Assembly: GCA_947258815.1 (NCBI GenBank)
Contig: CAMYJW010000032.1
Coordinates: forward strand, 47,349-111,348
From: an uncultured Sphingomonadaceae bacterium
GTDB taxonomy: Bacteria; Pseudomonadota; Alphaproteobacteria; Sphingomonadales; Sphingomonadaceae
Reading direction: 5' to 3'
Length of the DNA: 64,000 nt
Positions 51,173 through 60,200 of this stretch are shown one piece after another. The stretch's first letter is position 1, and every line of letters starts with the position of its first letter. The notes beneath the pieces were generated by a model that saw nothing but the letters and a program-made list of their open reading frames with translations, ran no database searches and was not told the DNA's origin. The position numbers were made by a program, and so were the translations under genes.

Positions 51173-51928
51173 ATGAACATGTCGAAAGCAGCATTGTTCG
51201 CAGCGTGCGCGGGGATAGCAATGTTGGCAGGATGCGCTCCCAAGGCAGCAAGTGAAGATTGGTCTGCCGGGCGAATTTGCGCCTTTGGTGCGACGCCACG
51301 CTTTCGTGGTACGACAGGCCTAGGCCCGCCCTCTCCCGAAGCGGTGAAGATCGTTCGACGCATTGCCCAGGGCGTCGGAATTCACGCGAATTTCAGGATC
51401 ATGTCAGCCAATGTCGAGAGGGGTGCCACAGCCTTTGCGACGATAAGGAACAATCGGCGTTACATCGTCTATGATCGTTCTGAATTCAGTTGGGGCAAGG
51501 GCAATGCAAACTGGCACGATGTCTATGTGATGGGTCATGAAGTGGGTCACCACATCGCCAGTCATGTCTACGCCAATGAAATTTCTGGGCACGAGCAGGA
51601 GCTGGAGGCTGACCGCTTTGCAGGTTTCGCATTGGCAAGGCTGGGCGCGAGCCTGAAACAGGCGACAAGCTGGTTTAGCGACTGGCCCGCGACAATATCC
51701 CACCCTGGTGGCGCTCGCCGCCGCAAAGCCGTCATCGACGGCTGGATGGAAGGCCATCGGATGATGCGCTTGGAAGCGGAACCATGCGCGTCTGGCTGGT
51801 CGGGCAGCGAAATCGATGTTGACGGGTCAATTTGCCGGATTGCACGGATCTGTAGTGACGGCGAGCCGAAAACGCGGCTTGCTTGTCAGGACTACGATGG
51901 TTCGTGGAGATGGACATCGGCAAATTGA
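51173..51928 (+). CDS. M48-like metallopeptidase lipoprotein, cluster gene 5
   Basis: A 251-aa precursor. MNMSKAALFAACAGIAMLAG-C is a lipoprotein signal (C21). The domain has the zinc motif H122-E-V-G-H126 (VMGHEVGHHIASH) with downstream EQELEADRFAGFALARLG, the EAD motif that gives the third ligand, as in M48/gluzincin peptidases. The C-terminus carries four Cys in a short segment. Periplasmic or outer-membrane protease. Its place in a mobile-element membrane cluster is unusual. Confidence 0.8.
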   Translation: MNMSKAALFAACAGIAMLAGCAPKAASEDWSAGRICAFGATPRFRGTTGLGPPSPEAVKIVRRIAQGVGIHANFRIMSANVERGATAFATIRNNRRYIVYDRSEFSWGKGNANWHDVYVMGHEVGHHIASHVYANEISGHEQELEADRFAGFALARLGASLKQATSWFSDWPATISHPGGARRRKAVIDGWMEGHRMMRLEAEPCASGWSGSEIDVDGSICRIARICSDGEPKTRLACQDYDGSWRWTSAN

Positions 51929-51959
51929 GCCAGCGAGAAGCGCGGTTCCAGTTTCTGGA

Positions 51960-52268
51960 TCACAGCTGCTCCAGTTCGACGTAGACATCGTTGCCGGCCT
52001 GCCAATTGACCGCTGTGAGAATGTATCCGAGCCGATTCACGAAATGGTAGCCGCTAACGATGGCCAGTTCGCCGTCAGTCTCGATGATCGTCCAGACGTG
52101 CTGTGGCGCTTGGGCGCGAACGTATTCGAGCTCCGATCCGAAGGTTTCATAGAGGCAACCGCCGTCGCCGAAGTCGAATGAGGCGTTTTCGTTTAGGACA
52201 TTGGGCATGGGAGTATACCGCGCGACGAAATCATCCTCGTAAAGGACCAGGGGAGTGTAGGAGGTCAT
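51960..52268 (-). CDS. Hypothetical protein (102 aa)
   Basis: MTSYTPLVLYEDDFVARYTP begins an acidic, strand-rich protein (GGCLYETFGSELEYVRAQAP; GELAIVSGYHFVNRLGYILT). Its ATG overlaps the TGA of the upstream 81-aa gene, which fixes the start. Common mobile-element style; function unknown. Confidence 0.6.
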   Translation of the reverse strand: MTSYTPLVLYEDDFVARYTPMPNVLNENASFDFGDGGCLYETFGSELEYVRAQAPQHVWTIIETDGELAIVSGYHFVNRLGYILTAVNWQAGNDVYVELEQL

Positions 52269-52510
52269 GAGATACCTCCTGACTGATCGTTGGCGACTGC
52301 CTTGGGTTTGACTTCGCGCATTACGAGCCGGCCCTGAAGCGGCATGGCATCGCAAGTGAGATTGAAGCCCTTGCCATCGCTGTGGCTCCAGCCTGCACCG
52401 ATCGGACGCCAGATTGCGTTCTCGCCGTCGCCCGTGACGATGTAGAGGCGGTGTGTTGGCGTGCGGCCTTTTGCAGATTGCTCTTCGGTGTTTTCTGCTG
52501 TGGCGGTCAT
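52265..52510 (-). CDS. Hypothetical protein (81 aa) of mobile-element type
   Basis: MTATAENTEEQSAKGRTPTH then RLYIVTGDGENAIWRPIGAG-WSHSDGKGFN, a compact strand-rich domain seen on sphingomonad elements, resembling DUF736 in layout. AAAGGAGCAGATC precedes the start, the same type of site as before ardC and DUF736. Function unknown. Confidence 0.65.
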   Translation of the reverse strand: MTATAENTEEQSAKGRTPTHRLYIVTGDGENAIWRPIGAGWSHSDGKGFNLTCDAMPLQGRLVMREVKPKAVANDQSGGIS

Positions 52511-52985
52511 GATCTGCTCCTTTGTTGTGAGGGAACCGAGCCCCTGTTCTTTGAAGCCACCATCGTGGCGGCTTCATGGGAACGGATCTGAGCCGGGACG
52601 CAGGGACGGCATTCAAACACGTACTCCCCGCGAAGCGGGCGCGGAGCTGCACAAGCCGAATGGAATGAGGGGCGGAAGCGAGCGGTGTTGAACGACGGCC
52701 TGACCGGCTCACGTTTCCCATCAATGAAAAGCCGCTCGCGAATTGGCGAACTTGAATCAAGGGGAAGACCTCAGGCGAGGATGGTATCTTGCTGCCACTG
52801 AGCAGCACACCGGCATGTGCGCATCGAAAGATCGTGCCGCGCCACATCGACGCCACATGCTCGGGAATGTCGCCGCGGGTTCTTACGGATTCCTGCGGGT
52901 TTGCGCGGGTCGCGTTGTCCGGCGCGAAATGGCAATTTTCGGCCTATTCTGTAAACTGGGTGCTCGTAAGTCATTGATATTGAAA
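52511..52985. other. 475-bp intergenic region, GC-rich leader plus att-proximal DNA
   Basis: The first 200 bp are a GC-rich leader for the minus-strand 81-aa gene (hairpin GAAGCCaccatcgtggcGGCTTC near 52550) and include GCCGAATGGAATG, similar to GCCGGAATGGAATG upstream of ardC. The rest runs to the tRNA-Val fragment without a supported gene. Confidence 0.5.
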
Positions 52986-53028
52986 TGGTGGGCGGTACTG
53001 GGATTGAACCAGTGACCCCTTGCGTGTC
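52986..53028 (-). repeat. tRNA-Val 3' fragment: attachment-site scar of a second element
   Basis: On the minus strand, 43 nt read as the 3' half of a tRNA: anticodon-loop end GACAC, stem GCAAG, variable loop GGGTC, T-arm ACTGG-TTCAATC-CCAGT, acceptor ACCGCCCA plus CCA. The 5' half is missing, so it is not a functional tRNA. It abuts a tyrosine integrase (53080), the usual relationship at the distal end of a tRNA-integrated element. Confidence 0.75.
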
Positions 53029-53079
53029 GAGCAACATAAGAGCGTTTGATATCAGTCTATTAGGGCCTTCTAGCCACAC

Positions 53080-54294
53080 TCATGCCACAAGGTTCTTTAC
53101 CCATCCAACGACACCGGGATCATTGGCGGTGAATTCCCGCTCGTCTTCCTGGCGCCTTTCGATGAGATGTCCGTAGACGTTGAAAGTTGTCTCAATCTTC
53201 CTGTGGCCCATCGCCTTCTGGATCTTCTTGAGGTTCGGGACATGCTCGATTAGCATGGAGGCGAAGAAATGCCTGAGATCATAGGGCGTATATCGGACGC
53301 GATCTCTGGCCTCGCCAGTTTCGTCATCATGGACGGTATCGACAAGGCCAGCATGCTGGCAGGCCACATCAAAGCAACTCCTGGTCCAATTGCGGCGTTC
53401 CTGCCAACGTCCAGACTCGACCGGAAAGATCAAGTCATGCTTGTTGGGCAGAGCGTGGTTGTCAGCGTAGTGGCGGACAAGGTCGTAGGTCTCGGGTGTG
53501 AGCGAAATGCTCCTGCGGCCGCTGGGAGTTTTTGTCACTGAAATCTCCCGGCCATTACCCGCCAATGCCCGATCGACCTCGAACGCATTGTCATTAAATG
53601 CGTAGTTGGCGGCAACCAGATATTCTTGCGGGCGAGCGCCCGTGTCGCACGCCAGATAGAGCATCGGACGATAGCGGCGCCACGCATTGGCAATCTGCGC
53701 GTTGCTGCTGTTTGCAAGCGCATCGGCTGCGGTCAGAAGCGCGGCGATGTCGTCTAGCGTGGGAATCTCTACCGGCTCATCATAGCGCGATGCTTGCTTG
53801 ATCGTGACACCCAAAGCAGCGTTGGCCGTAGCCAGCCCGCGAATGACCATCTCGTTCAAAAGGCCGGTGAAATAGGTTAGCGCCTTGCGAGCGACATAGC
53901 GGGAGGGGCACTCAGCAATCAGCCAGCTACGATAATCGACAATATGCGGCGGCTTGAGTTCAGCGATGCTGCATGGCCAAGCATAGCCAGTCATAAACCT
54001 GGCATAGTAGTGATAGTTCTCCAGCGTATAGGGCGAGACCGGATCGTTTCCGTCGGTGCCTTCCTTTTCGCAGATGTCGAGCCATTTTTCGACAGCGTCC
54101 GGTACAGTAAGCTTCGGCAACGCGCCTAACCCGGCCTGCTCCTCCAGCTCCATCCTTGCCTTGAACTGATTGGCATCTTTGGCCCTGAAAAACGTTCTGT
54201 ATCCAAATCCGGACTTTTTGGACTTGTCGATATAGCGAACCTGGTATCCTACACTTCCATCCGCATTATGTCTTCGCCTGATATCTGCCATCAT
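53080..54294 (-). CDS. Tyrosine-type integrase (second)
   Basis: A 404-aa phage-type integrase. The N-terminal AP2-like arm-binding domain (VGYQVRYIDKSKKSGFGYRT) is followed by a SAM-like core-binding domain (about 80-165) and a catalytic domain with CDTGARPQEYL (Arg I), YTPYDLRHFFASML (His-x-x-Arg region) and MGHRKIETTFNVYGHL (Tyr nucleophile). It belongs to the tRNA-Val fragment beside its 3' end, not to the tRNA-Gly site. It appears intact. Confidence 0.9.
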   Translation of the reverse strand: MMADIRRRHNADGSVGYQVRYIDKSKKSGFGYRTFFRAKDANQFKARMELEEQAGLGALPKLTVPDAVEKWLDICEKEGTDGNDPVSPYTLENYHYYARFMTGYAWPCSIAELKPPHIVDYRSWLIAECPSRYVARKALTYFTGLLNEMVIRGLATANAALGVTIKQASRYDEPVEIPTLDDIAALLTAADALANSSNAQIANAWRRYRPMLYLACDTGARPQEYLVAANYAFNDNAFEVDRALAGNGREISVTKTPSGRRSISLTPETYDLVRHYADNHALPNKHDLIFPVESGRWQERRNWTRSCFDVACQHAGLVDTVHDDETGEARDRVRYTPYDLRHFFASMLIEHVPNLKKIQKAMGHRKIETTFNVYGHLIERRQEDEREFTANDPGVVGWVKNLVA

Positions 54295-54327
54295 TGTTTA
54301 TACAATAAATAGAATTATTGCCGCAAA

Positions 54328-54567
54328 TCATAATTCAAAAGTCATTGAATTTTCTGCCTTGATCTCCTCGTTGCGGTAAATCTTGAGTAATGTGTCCCGG
54401 TTGATCTTGAGTCGGCCGTTGATGGGATCGCGAAAGAAGGGCAGCTTGCGATTGCCATTGGCATCGGGTTCGGCAGCGCGCTTGATCTGACGTTCATTAA
54501 GCTCAATGCCAATCTCGCCCAGGAGCGTTCTGGCATCTTCCAAATCTATGTAAAATGGTGCTTTCAC
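54328..54567 (-). CDS. Small DNA-binding protein, possible excisionase
   Basis: 79 aa with LNERQIKRAAEPDANGNRKL and GRLKINRDTLLKIYRNEE, compatible with a winged-helix/MerR-like excisionase fold. It sits 33 bp upstream of the integrase in the same direction, where recombination directionality factors lie. Assignment by position and general features only. Confidence 0.55.
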   Translation of the reverse strand: MKAPFYIDLEDARTLLGEIGIELNERQIKRAAEPDANGNRKLPFFRDPINGRLKINRDTLLKIYRNEEIKAENSMTFEL

Positions 54568-54576
54568 GCGCTCTCC

Positions 54577-54816
54577 TCAAATGTCGTAGCTGTCGGCAGC
54601 GCAGGAGTAGGGTCCTTCGCTAAGCAGGGTTTCGACTTGCTCGCCTCGGCCATCTCGGCACCAAACCTCGTCACCAAATCCGTTGGTGGGCGTCATGTAG
54701 ATTGTCACACCGCGCGCGTGCCGAACCGCGTAGCGGTCTTCCAACTCTACAAACTGTTCGTAAATACACTGCTGTAATTGCGCGAGCGTCATCTCGCCGC
54801 GTATCTTTATCTTCAC
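54577..54816 (-). CDS. Hypothetical protein (79 aa)
   Basis: I chose GTG 54816 (MKIKIRGEMTLAQLQQCIYE) because GAGG lies seven nt upstream; a frame reaching 54993 crosses an AT-rich promoter-like stretch and is unlikely. It continues YAVRHARGVTIYMTPTNGFG and ends with a Cys-containing tail. Probably cotranscribed with the excisionase-like gene. No family known. Confidence 0.5.
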   Translation of the reverse strand: MKIKIRGEMTLAQLQQCIYEQFVELEDRYAVRHARGVTIYMTPTNGFGDEVWCRDGRGEQVETLLSEGPYSCAADSYDI

Positions 54817-54973
54817 AATATCCTCGCGGTCACATCTATTTTTATTATACCAATAAATGGAGTTATATGGAAATTCTCTTTGCTGGTCCGCAGCAATATT
54901 TGAAGCACGGAGTGCCGCGAAAAGATCGGGATTTGCGAGGAATCCGAGGCAGCTTTCAGCATAGTTTTGTGGC

Positions 54974-55222
54974 ATGCGCGAACGAGCAGCCAAGGAAACC
55001 AGCGAAAGCGATATTGAGGCAGCGCTTGGTACGTTAGCGCGGATTATTGAACGCTATGGCGATGACTATTGGCCAATTTTCGAGCGCTTGGAAAACGAGA
55101 TGCAAATCAGACGTTCTCGCCTGTCGCGCCTTGCCAGGTACAGGCGGAGGGATCGGAAGGTCTCACCCATGGGAACAGGCGATGACGGTACGGACGAGCA
55201 ACAGGCTCCAGGTCGGTCATAG
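54974..55222 (+). CDS. Hypothetical helical protein (82 aa)
   Basis: MRERAAKETSESDIEAALGT leads into LARIIERYGDDYWPIFERLE, an acidic amphipathic helix, then a very basic segment (RRSRLSRLARYRRRDRK). Similar small proteins occur next to integrases in sphingomonad elements (recalled, not checked). Function unknown. Confidence 0.5.
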   Translation: MRERAAKETSESDIEAALGTLARIIERYGDDYWPIFERLENEMQIRRSRLSRLARYRRRDRKVSPMGTGDDGTDEQQAPGRS

Positions 55223-55514
55223 GTGGAAAGCGGAAGCAAGTGGTTCCTAGCATTCAAGATGGAAACTGGGCCGAGAGACGGAAGTCCGCTTTCAAGTGTG
55301 AAATTCTGGAAAGCTGCCGTTGATGGCCTCAAGTCGGCATGACTGCTTCCGAATCAATAGCAGTCGTTCGGCGTACTGACGCAATACCCTAAAACCGGAC
55401 GTTCACATGAGACGCCAGTTGGTCAGCTTTGCGCCCAAATTTCAGTCGTTGAGCAGCGATCCCTATTTAGCTGCAAGCCGCCATCCGATACATGCTCGTT
55501 CTCACAGCAAGCGA

Positions 55515-55961
55515 TTACAAGCGTCGAAGGTTCGACGCCAGCGACTCCAGGGTCGAACGCAATTCTACGATGCTATCCTCAGGGACCTCGCGGAGCAGCA
55601 CGGTGTAGGTGGCGTCCGCTTCTAGGCGCAGCTTGGGCAATAACGCTCGCGCCTTCGGCGTCGCATATACGAGCTGCACGCGCCGATCCGTGGGCGAACG
55701 CTGCCTCTCGACCAAGCTATTCTCCTCCATCTTGTCCAGCGCGAGGCTGATCGTCATGCGCTCCAGTTCGAGGCACCGCGCCAGTTCGGTCTGTGACATT
55801 CCGGGATCGCGCAGGAGATAGGCGAGGATGCGCCACTGGGTGCGGCTGAGGCCGTGGGCTTGAACTCGCTCGTCGAACTTGCGCCGCAGCAGCCGGGGCA
55901 CTTCCTCCAACAAGAAGGCGAGCTCATCGAGGGCTGTCGGGAATGTATCATCCGCACTCAT
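55515..55961 (-). CDS. MarR family transcriptional regulator
   Basis: A 148-aa winged-helix repressor: GLSRTQWRILAYLLRDPGMS and QTELARCLELERMTISLALD form the HTH, and VERQRSPTDRRVQLVYATPK is the DxR-containing wing. It diverges from an RND efflux operon across a 90-bp gap with two palindromic repeats, so it very likely represses that operon in response to a ligand. Confidence 0.92.
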   Translation of the reverse strand: MSADDTFPTALDELAFLLEEVPRLLRRKFDERVQAHGLSRTQWRILAYLLRDPGMSQTELARCLELERMTISLALDKMEENSLVERQRSPTDRRVQLVYATPKARALLPKLRLEADATYTVLLREVPEDSIVELRSTLESLASNLRRL

Positions 55962-56006
55962 TGTACAGGTGTCTTAGACCGGATGCGAGGATGATGTAAA
56001 TTGCTA

Positions 56007-56035
56007 TTAAAGCACTTTACGTTAAAGCACTTTAC
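56007..56035. promoter_or_regulatory. Two tandem palindromes (TTAAAGCACTTTAC) between marR and the efflux operon
   Basis: The 14-mer TTAAAGCACTTTAC occurs at 56007-56020 and 56022-56035, 15 bp apart; each contains the palindrome TAAAG-CA-CTTTA. Location in the divergent promoter makes it the likely MarR operator. Confidence 0.75.
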
Positions 56036-56052
56036 ATTATACCGCTTTGCTC

Positions 56053-57225
56053 ATGCCTGCGTTCTTCCTCCAATCTGGCCGTGCTCAGTACGGTAAGCCG
56101 TCGTTCGCTACGGTGGCACTGCCGCTCCTCATGCTGCTTGCGGGCTGCGGTTCGCACTCGGGCGATGGCGATGGCTCGGCTTTGACATCCAGACCGAGCG
56201 TGCCTGAGTTTGAAGTCGTGGTCGCCAGGCAGTCGAATCTGTCGCTGCCGGTAGAGGGGCAAGGAACAATCGCGGCATTCCAGCGCAGCAACATCGGAGC
56301 GCTCGTCCAGGGGCCTGTCGATCGCATTTTCGTCCGCGTCGGAGACAGGGTCGCAAAGGGCGCACCTCTGTTTCGTATGAGGCAGGCGGACTACCGGCGC
56401 AGGCTGGACGAGGCCCTTGCCGCCGTTAAGCTCGCACGCGCAGAGGCGGAACAGGCCGAACGCACCAATGAAAGGGTCCAAGCGCTCAAGCCGCGCGGAT
56501 TCGTATCGCTATCGCGCGTTGAGGAAGCAGAGACGGCGGTTGCAGTCGGGCGGGCTCGTGTTGCGCAAGCCCAGGCTATGGCCGCGACCGCACAGCAGGC
56601 GCTCAATGATACCATCGTGCGAGCGCCCTACGATGCCGTGGTGACGAGCCGCAACGTCGATGAAGGCGTCTACCTCAGCACATTGGCAATGGGCGGACAA
56701 TCGTCGGTTCTCGAAATCCAGGAAGTCGGCATCGTCGCAGCGATCGTCAGCATTCCGCAGGACAAGCTCGGGCAAATCCGCCGAAATCAACGCGCGCGCC
56801 TATTCATTGAGGGCTTTACGCAGCCGTTCGAAAGCTATGTCGCGGTCATCAATGACAGGGTGGACGCCCAATCACGAACCGTCGAAGTCAGATTGCCGCT
56901 GCGCAATCCGGCATACGAGGTGAAGCCGGGACTGTCGGTGCGCGCGGAAATCGCAATTCCTCCGATGCCGGCGCTTGTCCTACCACGACGCGCCATCGCT
57001 GGTGATAGTGCCGCCCCTTTTGCATTCAGAGTTTCTGACGGCAAAGTCCGCAAAGTGCCGCTTCGTATCAGGCCGATCGACTTTGATCGGGTGGAGGTCC
57101 TGTCGGGCCTCACGTCGGGCCAGCGGGTTGTGCTCAATCCAGCCTCCACCCTGCAAGATGGGATGAAGATAAAGGAACGCACGGTGGTTCCCCAGAAGGT
57201 CCGCGCTGGCAATGTGGCTCGTTGA
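56053..57225 (+). CDS. RND efflux periplasmic adaptor subunit (membrane fusion lipoprotein)
   Basis: A 390-aa HlyD/AcrA-type adaptor. A lipoprotein signal ending LMLLAGC is followed by the barrel-sandwich half VEGQGTIAAFQRSNIGALVQ-GPVDRIFVRVGD, a helical hairpin (about 110-165), the lipoyl second half LNDTIVRAPYDAVVTSRNVD-EGVY, and the beta-barrel and membrane-proximal domains. Start uncertain: ATG 56053 lacks a clear ribosome-binding site. It overlaps the permease by 14 nt. Confidence 0.9.
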   Translation: MPAFFLQSGRAQYGKPSFATVALPLLMLLAGCGSHSGDGDGSALTSRPSVPEFEVVVARQSNLSLPVEGQGTIAAFQRSNIGALVQGPVDRIFVRVGDRVAKGAPLFRMRQADYRRRLDEALAAVKLARAEAEQAERTNERVQALKPRGFVSLSRVEEAETAVAVGRARVAQAQAMAATAQQALNDTIVRAPYDAVVTSRNVDEGVYLSTLAMGGQSSVLEIQEVGIVAAIVSIPQDKLGQIRRNQRARLFIEGFTQPFESYVAVINDRVDAQSRTVEVRLPLRNPAYEVKPGLSVRAEIAIPPMPALVLPRRAIAGDSAAPFAFRVSDGKVRKVPLRIRPIDFDRVEVLSGLTSGQRVVLNPASTLQDGMKIKERTVVPQKVRAGNVAR

Positions 57226-60200
57226 CGTTTCAATCAGGCGACCAGTCTTCGCCACGATGATGATCGGATCGCTCGTAGTCATGGGGCTTGTCGCCTTTCG
57301 CGGGCTGGGCGTCGATCTCTTTCCCAAGATCGAATTCCCCTACGTTTCAGTGCAAACCACGCAGCCAGGCGCGGACCCGGCAAGCATCGAGACCGAAGTG
57401 ACCGACAAAGTCGAAGAGGCGGTCAGTTCGATTTCCGGTATCCGCCAAGTACGATCGGTCAGCACCGATGGCCTGTCGCAGGTCAATATCGAATTCGAAA
57501 TCGGGGAAGATGCCGATGTGAAGGCACAGGAGGTGCGCGACAAGATTTCCGGAATTGCCGCTGATTTGCCCGACGATACCGACCCACCCATCGTTGAACG
57601 TCTCGATCCCGACGCCGCTCCGGTCGTTTCGGTGATGATTGCCGGTGAGCAGCCGGTCGCGGAACTGACCCGCTATGCCGATGAAGTGGTCAAGGAGCGG
57701 CTGCAGCGCATTTCCGGTGTTGGATCAATTACACTCGTCGGCGGTCGGGACCGAGAGATGCGAATCTGGCTCGATCCATCGAAGCTGAAGGCCGTTGGCC
57801 TCAGTGCGCCCGAAGTCGTCGGGGCGGTCCGAAACGAGAATGCTCAGCTGCCTGGTGGACGGCTCGAAGCTGACATGCGGCAACGCGAATTCGGCGTGCG
57901 TACCCTGGCCGAAGCCCGCACCGCCAATGAATTCGCGGAAATGATGCTCGCCCATCGCGAAGCGGGGCGCAGCACACGGCTTGGCGACATAGCCAGAGTC
58001 GAGGACTCCGTGGCCGACGAGAGAAGCTACGCCCAGCTCAATGGCGTCGCAGGTGTCGCCCTCGAAGTGCGGCGGCAATCCGGGCGCAATACGATCGAAG
58101 TGGCGAAAGCAGTCATGGCGGAAGTCGCGAAACTGCAGAAGGAAGCGCCACAGGGCATGCGTCTGGTGGTCGCTCGCGACATCTCGCGTTTCGTGGAATC
58201 TTCAATCAACGACGTGCTGTTCGACCTGTCGCTGGCGATCGTCCTCGTTGTCGCGATCACCTTCCTCTTTTTGTTGTCCTGGCGCGCAACCGTCATCGTG
58301 GGACTGGCAATCCCAACGTCGATTGTTGCCACCTTTTTCATCTTTGGCGTGGCTGATTTCACCGTCAATATCATGACGATGCTCGCCCTGACCGTTGCGG
58401 TCGGGCTGTTGGTAGATGACGCCATAGTCGTGGTCGAAGCGGTAGAGCGGGACATCGAATCCGGCCTGAGTCCGCCAGAGGCGGCCGCATCTGCTACCCG
58501 GCGTGTCGCGCTCGCGGTTCTCGCAGGCACTTTCGCCACATTGGCGGTGTTCGTTCCGGTTTCGGTGATGGAAGGCATCGTCGGACAATTCCTGATCCAG
58601 TACGGCCTCACGATTGTCTTCTCGGTTTCGGTCTCGCTCCTCGTCGCGCTGACGCTGACGCCGATGCTCGCTTCGCGTTTCATGCGGCTGGAGCATCGCG
58701 AGCATGGATGGCTTGGCCAAATCGAGAAATTCCATCACCGACTCGCGGAGCGTTACACATTGATTGTGACTTGGGGGGTCACAAATTTAAGGCTCGTCAT
58801 TCTGGCCGCCGCGGGAAGCCTTATTGTTGGCGGTGTCTTCGCCTCAATGGTCCCTTCGACCTTCCTTGGTGAAGCGGATCGCAGCGAATATCTCGCGACG
58901 GTCAAGCTGCCATTGGACTCAGGCATCGCCAGCGCTCGCGATGCGGCCTTGCGCGCGGATGGGGCACTGCGTAGCGACGATCAGATCAAGCTCGTCTTCA
59001 TAACGGCTGGCGCTGGCATAAGCGGCCGCACCAATCTGCTCGAATTCTATGTTGAAACGACTCCGAAGCAGGGTCGCCCAGTGTCGCAAGGCGAACTGAT
59101 GAATCGCGCGCGATCAACACTGGCCAAGGCAATCCCCGAAGCGACCGAAATCTCGATCAATGAAGTGCCTTGGGTGTCGGGCGGCGGTGTGACCATGACC
59201 CCAATCGAACTGGTCGTAAGCGGCAGCGACATGAATCAGATCGCCCAATATGCCGCCAAGCTGGAAGAGCAGTTTCGCGCTGATCCGTCATTTGCCGACG
59301 TTCGCACGACCTACGAAGGCGGCCGCCCCGAAGTCCAGCTAAAACTCGACCGATCTCGGGCAACTGACCTTGGGGTGTCCGCGCGTGAGGTCGCTAGTGC
59401 CACTCAGATCATGCTGGGCGGAGTAGACGCGGGGACATTCGAGGATGACGGCAGACGCTACGATGTCCGCGTTCGGATGGAGGAAGGCTTGCGCCAGTCG
59501 CTCTCCGATCTAGGTCGATTGCCGGTTCGTTCGGAGAACGGAACGCTGGTGGACATGGCTTCGGTCGCCGACATCGGCGTAGAATCCGGGCCTACTCAAA
59601 TCGACCGTCTCAACCGTGCCCGGCAGGTCACCCTCATACTGAACCTTCCGCCGGGAACAGCCTTGGGAGATGCTGACGCACGCGCCGATGAGATCGTCGC
59701 CGAATTCCCCCCGCCTGCTCGGCTTTCCATCGAAAAGGAAGGGATGGCACGGAGGCTGAGCGACACATCATCGGCTATCATTTTGGCCTTCATTCTCGCT
59801 ATCATCGCCCTTTATATCGTGCTCGCCAGCCAGTTCGACCGCTTCGCGCAGCCGGTGCTTATCATGCTCACCGCGCCGCTCTCGTTCTCTGGAGCGTTTT
59901 TCGCCATGTGGGCAGCAGGGCAGCAGATGAGCCTGTTCGCACAGATTGGTCTACTCGCCCTGATGGGGATCGTCATGAAGAACGGCATCCTCCTAGTCGA
60001 TCGAGCCAATCAGTTGCGCGAAGACGGACTGGAGGCCCGCGAGGCGATGCTGCAGGCCGCGCCTGAGCGCCTCCGGCCAGTCCTGATGACCGCGCTCGCC
60101 GCTGTCTTCGGGATGGTTCCTGTTGCCCTGACGCAATCCGACGGCGCGGAATGGCGCAACCCCATGGGCTTCATCATCATCGGCGGCCTAACGACCTCGA

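Noticed and set aside
52986..53028. tRNA-Val gene
   Set aside because: Only the 3' half is present; the 5' acceptor and D-arm are missing.
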